From Lutibacter sp. (GTDB lineage: Bacteria; Bacteroidota; Bacteroidia; Flavobacteriales; Flavobacteriaceae), in assembly GCA_021647265.1 (NCBI GenBank), contig JAKIVA010000086.1, forward strand, positions 1 to 6,942: 6,942 bases of DNA, given 5' to 3'. A program made the position numbers and the translations under genes. The notes beneath the pieces were generated by a model. That model was given only the letters and a program-made list of their open reading frames with translations. It did not search any database and was not told the origin of the DNA. This document shows, in pieces, positions 1 to 6,810 of this stretch; position 1 is the first letter of the stretch, and every line of letters begins with the position of its first letter.

Positions 1-1
1 T

Positions 2-1414
2 GCTACAACAAAAATTGGGGAGACTTTGGCTTTGTTTGGACAAAGAACCCAATTAGAAACACAGATTTCTTCCTATAATGTACAATTGAAAAATCTTAGA
101 AATATTTTAACTAACCTGGATAATATTGCTGTTACGGCAATTTCAACTGGCTCTTCAGATATTCGTGATCCTATGATTGACAAACTGATTATCAAGTTAA
201 CGGATTTATATCAACAAAGGACAAATTTAAGACGAACAGCTACTGAGGCAAATCCACTTGTTCAAAAGATCAATGGCGAAATCGAAACTACCAAAGTGGC
301 ATTAAGAAATGCATTAAACGGTGCATTAACCAACCTAAATGTTGTAATTGAAAATTTAAAATATCGCCTTCAGCAGACAAAGGCTACTATTAACAGACTT
401 CCTAGCGCTGAAAGAAAAAAATTAGGCATCCAACGTAAATTTGAATTTAGTGACAATACTTATGAATTATTTATGCAGAGAAAGGCTACCGCAGGTATTG
501 CCTTGGCAACAAATGAGTCGGATTGGAAAATTATAGAGAATGCCAAAGTCAATAGTTATATGGGGTTAATTTCTCCAAATGTAAAATTCATTTATCTCCT
601 GGCCATATTTGCAAGTTTGTTTATTCCTTCAATAATAATATTGATTATTGATATGTTCGATAATCGAATTAAAAGTAAAAAAGAAATAGAAAAAATTACA
701 AGAATCCCTATTATCGGATCAATTGTAAAAGGAGATAAAAACAAAAAATTAATTACCCAATACAGTACTAAATCTGCTCTTACTGAGTCAATTCGTGACA
801 TAAGAATTAACCTACAGTTCATATCCAGCGATAGCGATAAAAAAGTAATAGGAATTACATCGTCAGTTAGTGGTGAAGGGAAAACATTTTGCGCAGTTAA
901 TCTTGGTGCTGTAACCGCTCAATCAGGGAAAAGAGTGTTAGTGTTAGATGCTGATATGAGAAATTCCAAAATGAGCAGTTATTTTAACACTCAAAAGGTA
1001 AAACATGGGTTTTCTTCATATCTTATTGGAACCTCAAGTTTAGAAGAAATTATTCAGCCTTCACCTATTAAAAATTTAGATATCATTTTTGCAGGACCAT
1101 TTCCTCCAAATCCTTCAGATTTGTTAGGACTACCTAAAGCATCTTTATTGTTGAAAGAGCTTCATAAAAAATATGATTATATAATTGTTGATTTTCCACC
1201 AATTGGTCTGGTTGGAGACTATATGATTTTATCAAAGTATATAGATATTAATATTTACATTTCCAGGTACAAATTCACGTTACGAAAGTCATTTGAAAAA
1301 ATCAATAACCTCTTTAATGAAAAGAAATTGGAAAATTTGATTATTATATTAAATGATGTTAAAGTTGATACATTATATGGCTCCAATCCATATTACCTTA
1401 AAGACCGTAAATAA
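2..1414 (+). CDS. Wzz/BY-kinase polysaccharide co-polymerase, 5'-truncated by window edge
   Basis: This is the C-terminal part (470 codons) of a chain-length determinant protein fused to a bacterial tyrosine autokinase, which controls export and polymer length of capsule or exopolysaccharide at the inner membrane. The frame is open to the first base, and the TTG at 26 is internal, so the true start lies upstream. Proteins of this type in Bacteroidota usually have roughly 700-820 residues, so the first membrane helix and the start of the Wzz domain are missing. In order, the sequence shows a periplasmic coiled-coil-rich region (to about nt 560), one membrane helix (about 589-657, FIYLLAIFASLFI), then a cytoplasmic kinase domain. 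The domain has Walker A GEGKT (872-886), Walker A' VLVLDADMR (about 935-961), the family segment GPFPPNPSDLL (about 1094-1126) and Walker B YIIVDFPP (about 1178-1201). The tyrosine tail is sparse: only three Tyr, in LYGSNPYYLKDRK. Family assignment is firm; the exact polymer is unknown. Confidence 0.93.
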   Translation, partial: ATTKIGETLALFGQRTQLETQISSYNVQLKNLRNILTNLDNIAVTAISTGSSDIRDPMIDKLIIKLTDLYQQRTNLRRTATEANPLVQKINGEIETTKVALRNALNGALTNLNVVIENLKYRLQQTKATINRLPSAERKKLGIQRKFEFSDNTYELFMQRKATAGIALATNESDWKIIENAKVNSYMGLISPNVKFIYLLAIFASLFIPSIIILIIDMFDNRIKSKKEIEKITRIPIIGSIVKGDKNKKLITQYSTKSALTESIRDIRINLQFISSDSDKKVIGITSSVSGEGKTFCAVNLGAVTAQSGKRVLVLDADMRNSKMSSYFNTQKVKHGFSSYLIGTSSLEEIIQPSPIKNLDIIFAGPFPPNPSDLLGLPKASLLLKELHKKYDYIIVDFPPIGLVGDYMILSKYIDINIYISRYKFTLRKSFEKINNLFNEKKLENLIIILNDVKVDTLYGSNPYYLKDRK

Positions 1415-1531
1415 CATGCAGGTTTCATGAAATCCTAATAAATAGTTATACATCATTTTTATAATGAAGTTTATTATATGATAATTATTCGATAGTTGTA
1501 TAGAAAATAATATAATTAAGATTTGACAAAT
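1415..1531 (+). other. Intergenic gap within the polysaccharide locus
   Basis: This very AT-rich spacer separates the kinase and polymerase genes. It contains a self-complementary TTTCATGAAA (about 1425-1434) but no stable hairpin followed by a T-tract, so I see no convincing terminator. No good match to the Bacteroidota promoter pattern (TTG, then TAnnTTTG) was found either. Read-through transcription from the upstream gene is possible. Confidence 0.4.
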
Positions 1532-2662
1532 ATGATCAAGTTAAATAAAAACCTTCTTTTACAAATACCGATTATAGTTATTCTTTTAACTCAAAATATT
1601 TTTTCCCCTTATATCAATTATGATGAATTAAATTCCAATGAAAATTTTGATCGAATAATTGGATTGATTCAAAAATTATTTCCTGCAATATTTCTGATCA
1701 TTACTTTTTATAAGGTAGGGAGTTTAAGAAAATATTATCTCTTTTTTTTCATTTTTACTTTATCCTATATTACATATTTAATTTTTGAATCATTATACCT
1801 TTACAAGTCATTTATTGAATTTCCTCTTGTATTTTTTAAGATTATTAATTTGACTATGATATGTTCGTTTCTATTATTTTATCAAAAAAATAAATCGATA
1901 AATATCAATTTAATAATGAATTTCATTTTCTATGGAATTTTAATTAAGATACTTATTAATCCAAGTATTGTATCATTAGGTGCATTTGTTTCTCATGTTC
2001 GGTTAATACCATCTGAATCTGTTTTTCTACTTTTACTTCCAGCTTTATATTTTTTTAATAATTATATTTTAGAATATAAAAAGCTTGCCCTGCTTAAATT
2101 TATTATACTTATTTTCCTTATTATTTATTTTCAACACCGCAGTGTCTGGACAGCTAGTTTTGCAGCATTTGCTCTTAATTTATTCATTCTTATACGACAA
2201 AATGCATTAAACTTCAAAAAAGTTTTACCTTACATATTAATTTTTTCATTTACATTCCTAGTGATATTCAGTTTAGTTGCAACAAAATCTCCAGAGGTAG
2301 TAAAAAAAATTAATCAGGATGTTAATAATATTTTAAATCCACAAGAAGATAGCACAGGCAGTTGGAGAATTATGCAGTTTGAAGCATATTGGCCATTTGT
2401 CACCAAGCATATAGTTGAAGGAATGAGATTAAAAGGATTTGAACTTCCGGTTCAATTCTTTAGCAGTGAAAACGGATCTCAATTGTTTAAGTCAAATACA
2501 GGGCATCATTTTCATAGTTACTATATAGATACTCTATTCTATTTTGGACTTATTGTGCTTATAGTAACATTGATTGTTATATTAATTCCAATTATTAAAA
2601 TTGTGGTTAATGACATTGTTTGGTTTTTCAATTTCTATCTTGAATTCAGGTTTCGTTTCTGA
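1532..2662 (+). CDS. O-antigen ligase / Wzy-type polymerase family membrane protein, probable altered C-terminus
   Basis: This polytopic inner-membrane protein probably joins or polymerises lipid-linked glycan units (O-antigen ligase/Wzy superfamily). About ten hydrophobic helices are visible. A large loop between the last two carries the family features: GSWRIMQFEAYWP, then a His-rich motif GHHFHSYYIDTLFYFG in the position of the usual HNxYL...G motif. The segment FQHRSVWTA matches the Arg-containing motif typical of the family. I chose ATG 1532; an in-frame TTG at 1523 would add three residues, and neither has a clear ribosome-binding site. It follows the Wzz/kinase gene on the same strand after about 117 nt and presumably serves the same polysaccharide pathway. 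Ligase and polymerase cannot be told apart from sequence. The last residues, from about V366 in the TTG-based numbering (WFFNFYLEFRFRF), are unlike a normal end and lie against a palindromic element, so the protein may be truncated. Confidence 0.8.
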   Translation: MIKLNKNLLLQIPIIVILLTQNIFSPYINYDELNSNENFDRIIGLIQKLFPAIFLIITFYKVGSLRKYYLFFFIFTLSYITYLIFESLYLYKSFIEFPLVFFKIINLTMICSFLLFYQKNKSININLIMNFIFYGILIKILINPSIVSLGAFVSHVRLIPSESVFLLLLPALYFFNNYILEYKKLALLKFIILIFLIIYFQHRSVWTASFAAFALNLFILIRQNALNFKKVLPYILIFSFTFLVIFSLVATKSPEVVKKINQDVNNILNPQEDSTGSWRIMQFEAYWPFVTKHIVEGMRLKGFELPVQFFSSENGSQLFKSNTGHHFHSYYIDTLFYFGLIVLIVTLIVILIPIIKIVVNDIVWFFNFYLEFRFRF

Positions 2663-2665
2663 AAT

Positions 2666-2812
2666 GTGCTACAACGGTTTGGCTATGCTTAGTTGCGACA
2701 ATTTAGCACTTAACTTTCTAAGTGCAAAACCAACTTGGAAAAATCGGAAATTTTTCTAAAGTAGCACAGAACTAAGCAATTAAGTATAGCCGTTGTTGGT
2801 AGCCGTTGTTGA
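2666..2812 (-). repeat. Imperfect palindromic element 1 (attC-like or MITE-like), between convergent genes
   Basis: The ends are inverted repeats. CAACGGTTTGGCTATGC (from 2673) faces GTATAGCCGTTG (to about 2796), and GCTTAGTT (2687-2694) pairs exactly with AACTAAGC (2770-2777). GTGCTAC (2666-2672) also pairs with GTAGCAC (2761-2767). Two internal hairpins are visible: GCACTTA/TAAGTGC (2706-2712 with 2719-2725) and GAAAAAT/ATTTTTC (about 2738-2744 with 2750-2756). On the minus strand the 3' side reads ATAGCCAAACCGTTGTAGC, giving an unpaired CCAAA-type bulge opposite the 5' side. Its ends resemble those of element 2 at 6811-6942 in the same orientation. It sits between the stops of the polymerase and barrel genes. 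A folded bidirectional terminator or a small mobile element are alternatives. Confidence 0.65.
2787..2812. repeat. Tandem 13-bp duplication at the edge of element 1
   Basis: TAGCCGTTGTTGG (2787-2799) is followed directly by TAGCCGTTGTTGA (2800-2812), differing only in the last base. The duplicated unit is the outer arm of palindromic element 1. It begins 10 bases beyond the stop codon of the barrel gene. Confidence 0.9.
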
Positions 2813-2821
2813 TATTTCGCA

Positions 2822-5485
2822 TCAAAAATTATATGTCATATTCAACAAATAATATCTCGATAAAATATTTGTTCTATAAGTATTTATCGAAAAATCAGAC
2901 GTTTGTACTTGCTCAAAATTATTTTCATTTAACAAATTTCTTGCAACAAAATTAAATTCAAACTTATTGCTTTTTGGTCTATACCTTATTGAAGCATCAA
3001 GAAATACATATTCTTCTGATTTATTTTCTATATTTGGCAAAAAATAATCTAATGAAAGCAAAACAAACCATTTTTTTGTAGGTTTTATTATAATTTTAAA
3101 AGTATTGTTTAATGATTCGTTTATAAATTGATTACTATTTTCATTTTCAGAAATAGATTTCGACAAATTTACAGTATTCTCAAAATTAACAAAACCATCA
3201 AATGCAGTTTTTATAAACAGTTTTGTGTCTAAAAACTGACTTTTATTATTTCTCAACTCCGAATTATTAATGATATTTTTATATTCAGAAATTGAATAGT
3301 TAGAACTCAATTTCATAGTAGATTCCAAAAACGGAATGTACTTAGCAATTAAAAAATTAAAACTCAAATTACTATTATCTTGTGGTAAATAAAAATAACT
3401 AATTTGAGTTGTGTTTTCATTAATGATAGAGCTTGTAAAGAAGTTTCCCGTAGTTTTTTGATAATTTGCACCAGCATTTATTTGAAGTTGATTATACAAG
3501 TCATTATTATAATAAAATACACCATAATTTAATGACTCTTGCAACTCTAAACTTGGCGTGTTGCTAATAGTTGTACGATTATTAATTAAAACTTGATTTA
3601 GAAAAAGATACCTTTCTACGTTTGAAGTTTTGTTATATCCTACTTTTGTAGATAAGAATGAGACGTTGCTCAGTCTGTATCTTATGTTTAATGATGGTTC
3701 AAAAATAAAATTATTTTGATTATTTTTTGTGCTATTATTTCTATTGTCAATTTCTTGATTTAGATAACTTAACGAATAGGAAGGCGAAAATTTCCATTTG
3801 CCAATATTAAAATGATAAGCACCTAATTGATACATAGACTTTTTGAGATATTCTAAATCATTTGCACTATTTTCTATTAGTATACTTTCTATTAAATTTT
3901 CGCCAAACAATTCGGATTTAAGTTTGTTGTTGTCCAAAATTCCACCAACGGAAAAGGTGTATTTATTACCTTTTTTACTCGAAGCAAAAAGTGTTGCTTG
4001 AGTTTCTAAATAATTTTTCTTGAATAAACTTTCTTGAATATTAGCAGTATAATCATCCAAATTTATAACCGAAGGACTTATTTGATAGGTTTGCGGAATA
4101 TTATTGGTAGATTGAAGTACTGAAAATTGAAAAACCTTCTTTTCTGAAACTTTTTTAGTGAAAAGTAATTTCTGCTTTAAATAAAAATCTTCTGAATTTA
4201 GCAAGGATTCAAAATTATTATTGTTATTAGAAAGAATAATAGATGGTGTTTTTATATTTTCTTGTCGTACTCTCAAATTATATTCAAGCAATGATGTTTT
4301 TGATGCGTTATATTTTATTTCTAAATCGCTACGATATTGTTTTGGGTTTTTAGTTATAAAAGTGTTATCTGTTGTTGTAAATTCTTCATTATTGATTATG
4401 TAACTATTTTCAAACAATTGTTCACTTGTTATCTCATCGTTAATATAATACAGGTTAGTTTTTACTTTTAGGCGTTTATTTATTTTAAATATCGCATTAT
4501 AGTTACCAAAATATTGGTTGTTAATATTTACTCTTTTATCATCTAACGTGTTTGAAAAACGAGTTTCAGGAATAATCTTTTGAGCAAAAAAATCTTTTTC
4601 TTTTAGTTGCTCTAAATTAACGCTAAACCCAAAATAGTCGAAAGGCGAATGGTTTATTCCAATATTATTGTACGCTAAAGTCGCAAAGGATTTATAATTT
4701 TTGGTAATTCCCAAAATGTTAGAGTTGATGTTTAAAGCTTTTTTACCTTTTTCAAAAACTCCAACACCTAAATCTATATTTCCCGAAAAGTCTATTTTTC
4801 CTTTTTTTAATTTCAAATTCAAAGCTACTTTGTTGCTATTTTCTATGCCTTTCAATAATTGGTTTTCCGAATAGTTCTCAATGGCTTGTACTTGCTCAAC
4901 CATATCTACATTAATGTTTTTTGTGCCAAGTGCATAGTTATAACCAAATAAGTTATCACCCTCTAACAGAACTGTTTCTACCGATTTCCCTTTGTATTTT
5001 ATTTCGCCTGTACTTGTGTTTACCTCAATTCCTGGTAACTTTTTTATTACATCTTGTATTTTTCTTTCTGAACCATCCAAATAAGATTTAACATTGTAAT
5101 TTACTGTGTCTTTTTTAACAGTAAAAGGTCTTTTTTTTGCTATAACTATTACTTCATCAAGCCTAGTCGTGTCAGTTTTCAATTTAAAATTAATGGTATA
5201 TATTTCATTTTTCTTAGGTTTTTCAATAATATATTTCCCCTCTTTATAACCAAAAGCATTAACTATAATAATTATTTTTTGATATTCTTTTTTTAAATTT
5301 ATTAGATATTTTCCATTTTTTGAAAATGTATATTCAGATATGTTATCTAAATCATTTACATTTTTAATTAAAATATTTGATACAGTTATCAATTCATCAT
5401 TATCATTAGTAATAGTTCCTTGTATAGTTTGGGAACTTAATTGAATATAAAACAATATAAAAATTAAAAATGTAAATAACTTCAT
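2822..5485 (-). CDS. TonB-dependent-receptor-like outer-membrane beta-barrel protein
   Basis: This 887-residue protein is an outer-membrane channel or receptor of the SusC/carboxypeptidase-regulatory-like type. Residues 1-19 form a signal peptide (hydrophobic, ending LSSQ). Residues 20-103 resemble the carboxypeptidase-regulatory-like beta-sandwich found at the N-terminus of many Bacteroidota barrels. LDEVIVIA (109-116) resembles the TonB box of SusC-like proteins. Residues about 124-230 form a plug-like domain (KIQDVIKKLPGIEV). The rest has alternating aromatic/polar beta-strand patterns and ends in TYNF, a C-terminal Phe typical of barrel insertion. No SusD partner is encoded nearby, which argues against ordinary glycan uptake. 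ATG 5485 abuts the TAA of the GLPGLI gene with no spacer, so translation is probably coupled. The substrate is unknown; the upstream secreted peptide is a candidate. Confidence 0.88.
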   Translation of the reverse strand: MKLFTFLIFILFYIQLSSQTIQGTITNDNDELITVSNILIKNVNDLDNISEYTFSKNGKYLINLKKEYQKIIIIVNAFGYKEGKYIIEKPKKNEIYTINFKLKTDTTRLDEVIVIAKKRPFTVKKDTVNYNVKSYLDGSERKIQDVIKKLPGIEVNTSTGEIKYKGKSVETVLLEGDNLFGYNYALGTKNINVDMVEQVQAIENYSENQLLKGIENSNKVALNLKLKKGKIDFSGNIDLGVGVFEKGKKALNINSNILGITKNYKSFATLAYNNIGINHSPFDYFGFSVNLEQLKEKDFFAQKIIPETRFSNTLDDKRVNINNQYFGNYNAIFKINKRLKVKTNLYYINDEITSEQLFENSYIINNEEFTTTDNTFITKNPKQYRSDLEIKYNASKTSLLEYNLRVRQENIKTPSIILSNNNNNFESLLNSEDFYLKQKLLFTKKVSEKKVFQFSVLQSTNNIPQTYQISPSVINLDDYTANIQESLFKKNYLETQATLFASSKKGNKYTFSVGGILDNNKLKSELFGENLIESILIENSANDLEYLKKSMYQLGAYHFNIGKWKFSPSYSLSYLNQEIDNRNNSTKNNQNNFIFEPSLNIRYRLSNVSFLSTKVGYNKTSNVERYLFLNQVLINNRTTISNTPSLELQESLNYGVFYYNNDLYNQLQINAGANYQKTTGNFFTSSIINENTTQISYFYLPQDNSNLSFNFLIAKYIPFLESTMKLSSNYSISEYKNIINNSELRNNKSQFLDTKLFIKTAFDGFVNFENTVNLSKSISENENSNQFINESLNNTFKIIIKPTKKWFVLLSLDYFLPNIENKSEEYVFLDASIRYRPKSNKFEFNFVARNLLNENNFEQVQTSDFSINTYRTNILSRYYLLNMTYNF

Positions 5486-6280
5486 TTAAAAAGACATTTT
5501 CTTTATACCTAAATCTTCTATTCTATCTGTAATTTCAACGCTTCCACCTTCACCATCTTCGGACATTAATTTTAATTTTTTCAATTGTTGCTTTAATTTC
5601 TTTTTAAAAAGCACTTTAAAGGTTTCCCAAGATATTATCTTTTCCTTGTCATAAACATTATTAATTTCATTAGCCGATAGACTATTTTTTATTATTTTAA
5701 TTGGTTTAATGACAAAATAGTTGTCTAGGCTTCTCACTGATAAAATTACTCCAGGAAGCCCATCAAATTTCCAAGGTCCTCCACGTGGCGATAATTCTGT
5801 TGAAAAAAAGGCTTCATATACACGCCCTCTAAATTTGCTAATTGCTTTTTGACATTTTTGATTTAAAATTAGAGTATCTGATTTAGGTTGTATATCCCAA
5901 TCAAATAAATTTATTTTTTCTCCAACAAAAACTTTTTTATTTAATATAATTTCATTAAATACAAGTGTATCCTTTTTATAATTTTTATAAAAAAAATCTT
6001 GTTTTATATAAGCGTAGTGATTGTCAGATAATTTTACTCTTGTCAATTCTCCAATTTTTTTAGTTTCATCAATAAACGACTGATACTTAAATTGTTTTAA
6101 GCTGTCATTATTATTATAATAAACTGATTGGTTGTTTTTTATAATTAAATTATAGGTTGTAGAAGTTGATAGTATTGGGTCATTTGTATTTTCAGAAACA
6201 CTATATACTATTTCTATATTTTGAGAATGGATATTAATCTGCGTAATAGTAATTACAATTAATAATAATAATTTTTTCAT
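5486..6280 (-). CDS. GLPGLI-family secreted/periplasmic protein
   Basis: This 264-residue protein belongs to the GLPGLI family of Bacteroidota, named after its best-conserved motif. Here the motif reads GLPGVI (residues 174-179) within GGPWKFDGLPGVILSV. A signal peptide covers about residues 1-20 (MKKLLLLIVITITQINIHSQ), so the mature protein is probably periplasmic or outer-membrane associated. The N-terminal half is beta-rich. The C-terminal part has a Lys-rich helix (about 221-238, FKVLFKKKLKQQLKKLK) followed by an acidic-glycine stretch (EDGEGG). The molecular function of the family is not established. GLPGLI genes are commonly found next to large barrel proteins of the type encoded directly downstream, and the TAA/ATG contact here supports a joint role. 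The start is the ATG at 6280, which gives a clean signal peptide. Confidence 0.87.
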   Translation of the reverse strand: MKKLLLLIVITITQINIHSQNIEIVYSVSENTNDPILSTSTTYNLIIKNNQSVYYNNNDSLKQFKYQSFIDETKKIGELTRVKLSDNHYAYIKQDFFYKNYKKDTLVFNEIILNKKVFVGEKINLFDWDIQPKSDTLILNQKCQKAISKFRGRVYEAFFSTELSPRGGPWKFDGLPGVILSVRSLDNYFVIKPIKIIKNSLSANEINNVYDKEKIISWETFKVLFKKKLKQQLKKLKLMSEDGEGGSVEITDRIEDLGIKKMSF

Positions 6281-6297
6281 TTTTTATGATTTTTAAT

Positions 6298-6336
6298 TTT
6301 ATCAACTGTCTTTGCACAGCAAAGACAGTTGATAAA
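6298..6336. terminator. Strong hairpin between peptide gene and GLPGLI gene (possible attenuator or processing site)
   Basis: TTTATCAACTGTCTTTGC (6298-6315) and GCAAAGACAGTTGATAAA (6319-6336) are exact reverse complements: an 18-bp stem with a 3-nt loop. On the minus strand it begins 11 nt after the stop of the small peptide gene and ends 17 nt before the GLPGLI ATG. There is no long T-tract after it in that direction, so it may be a partial terminator, an mRNA-stabilising 3' end for the peptide transcript, or a processing site, rather than a full stop. It would allow the peptide to be made in excess over the downstream proteins. A binding site for a dimeric regulator is an alternative. Confidence 0.75.
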
Positions 6337-6347
6337 TATATTAATTT

Positions 6348-6629
6348 TTAAAGCATTCTACTAAGCTTTCTTAAACACCTACTGGCTGCACCTCTACAAC
6401 TTGAAAGAAAGTTTCCAGCTGATGCGGTATAAGTAACACCTGCTACTGTAGTAGTGCAACTTATCGAACATAACGGTTTTTCTCTTTTTTCAGTCTTAAT
6501 TACATTTGTTAATCTGTCAATTTTCGTGTTTAAAGAGTTCTCTATTAACGCTGATTTTTCCAAACCATTTGAAGCAAAAACAAATGAAACGGTTAGTAAT
6601 AATAATAAAGTTAAAAATAAATTTTTCAT
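6348..6629 (-). CDS. Small secreted cationic cysteine-containing peptide precursor
   Basis: I do not recognise a named family for this 93-residue protein. A clear signal peptide is present (MKNLFLTLLLLLTVSFVFAS, residues 1-20). A charged linker follows (about 21-52), ending in KTEKREKP. The C-terminal section (53-93) has four cysteines (54, 58, 78, 85), a Thr/Ala/Gly/Ser-rich centre (TTTVAGVTYTASAGNF) and a basic tail (CLRKLSRML). This section carries five Arg/Lys and no acidic residue, so it is strongly cationic and could form two disulfides in the periplasm. The layout (signal, charged propeptide, basic Cys-containing core) resembles a precursor of a secreted peptide such as a bacteriocin or signal, but that is inference. 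It is the first gene of the minus-strand block, upstream of the hairpin and the GLPGLI and barrel genes. ATG 6629 is the only start that gives the signal peptide; an A/T-rich stretch precedes it. Confidence 0.72.
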   Translation of the reverse strand: MKNLFLTLLLLLTVSFVFASNGLEKSALIENSLNTKIDRLTNVIKTEKREKPLCSISCTTTVAGVTYTASAGNFLSSCRGAASRCLRKLSRML

Positions 6630-6810
6630 AATATTATAGATTATAAAATTAGTTGAAGAATAATTTATAAGTCGCTATTCTTCCATTGTGGTTTTTCCAC
6701 TTCGACTTTTTTGGTTTTCAATTTCACTTTTCCAGAGAGTGATTTTCTTTTTTTGTACTAACTCCGTAAATCGGATGGTCTTAAATTCACTCTGTTTACT
6801 CGGTTCTAAT
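6630..6810 (-). other. Leader between element 2 and the peptide gene, with decayed coding-like sequence
   Basis: No gene with a plausible start is seen. On the minus strand one frame reads SEFKTIRFTELVQKKKITLW (upper part), and another reads KVEVEKPQWKNSDL before a stop at 6665-6667. Both are Lys/Glu-rich and look like remnants of a 3' gene end, possibly joined by a frameshift. The KVEVEKP segment resembles KIEIEKP, readable on the minus strand next to element 1 (about 2620-2650). The promoter of the peptide gene should lie here. A loose TAATTTTA (6651-6644, minus strand) is the nearest thing to a Bacteroidota -7 box, but I see no paired -33 TTG. Confidence 0.45.
6655..6683. promoter_or_regulatory. 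Short inverted repeat upstream of the peptide gene
   Basis: GAAGAATA (6655-6662) and TATTCTTC (6676-6683) are exact reverse complements separated by 13 nt. The repeat lies 26-54 bases upstream of the peptide start on the minus strand, where a promoter or 5' UTR is expected. It could be an operator or a 5' UTR hairpin; chance is also possible in such AT-rich DNA. Confidence 0.3.

Noticed and set aside
26..28. TTG as the true start of the kinase gene
   Set aside because: The frame stays open to base 2, and the family needs a long N-terminal periplasmic domain and first membrane helix that are absent, so the gene begins upstream of the window.
592..822. 76-codon open frame on the minus strand
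   Set aside because: It lies wholly inside the Wzz/kinase coding region, opposite the membrane helix, and its hydrophobic content mirrors that helix. No independent coding evidence.
2666..2812. Element 1 as a simple bidirectional transcription terminator
   Set aside because: It is far longer and more complex than a terminator, and it has a relative at 6811-6942 that is not between convergent genes within this window. A terminator role in addition remains possible.
4221..4403. 60-codon open frame on the plus strand
   Set aside because: It is antisense to the barrel gene, whose frame, signal peptide and C-terminal Phe are convincing; no recognisable protein features.
6454..6639. 61-codon open frame on the plus strand
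   Set aside because: It overlaps the small peptide gene in antisense. The minus-strand frame has a textbook signal peptide, whereas this one has no such feature.
6688..6700. GTGG-TTTTT-CCAC mini-hairpin as a terminator
   Set aside because: A 4-bp stem is too weak, there is no gene directly before it on either strand, and it falls within decayed coding-like sequence.
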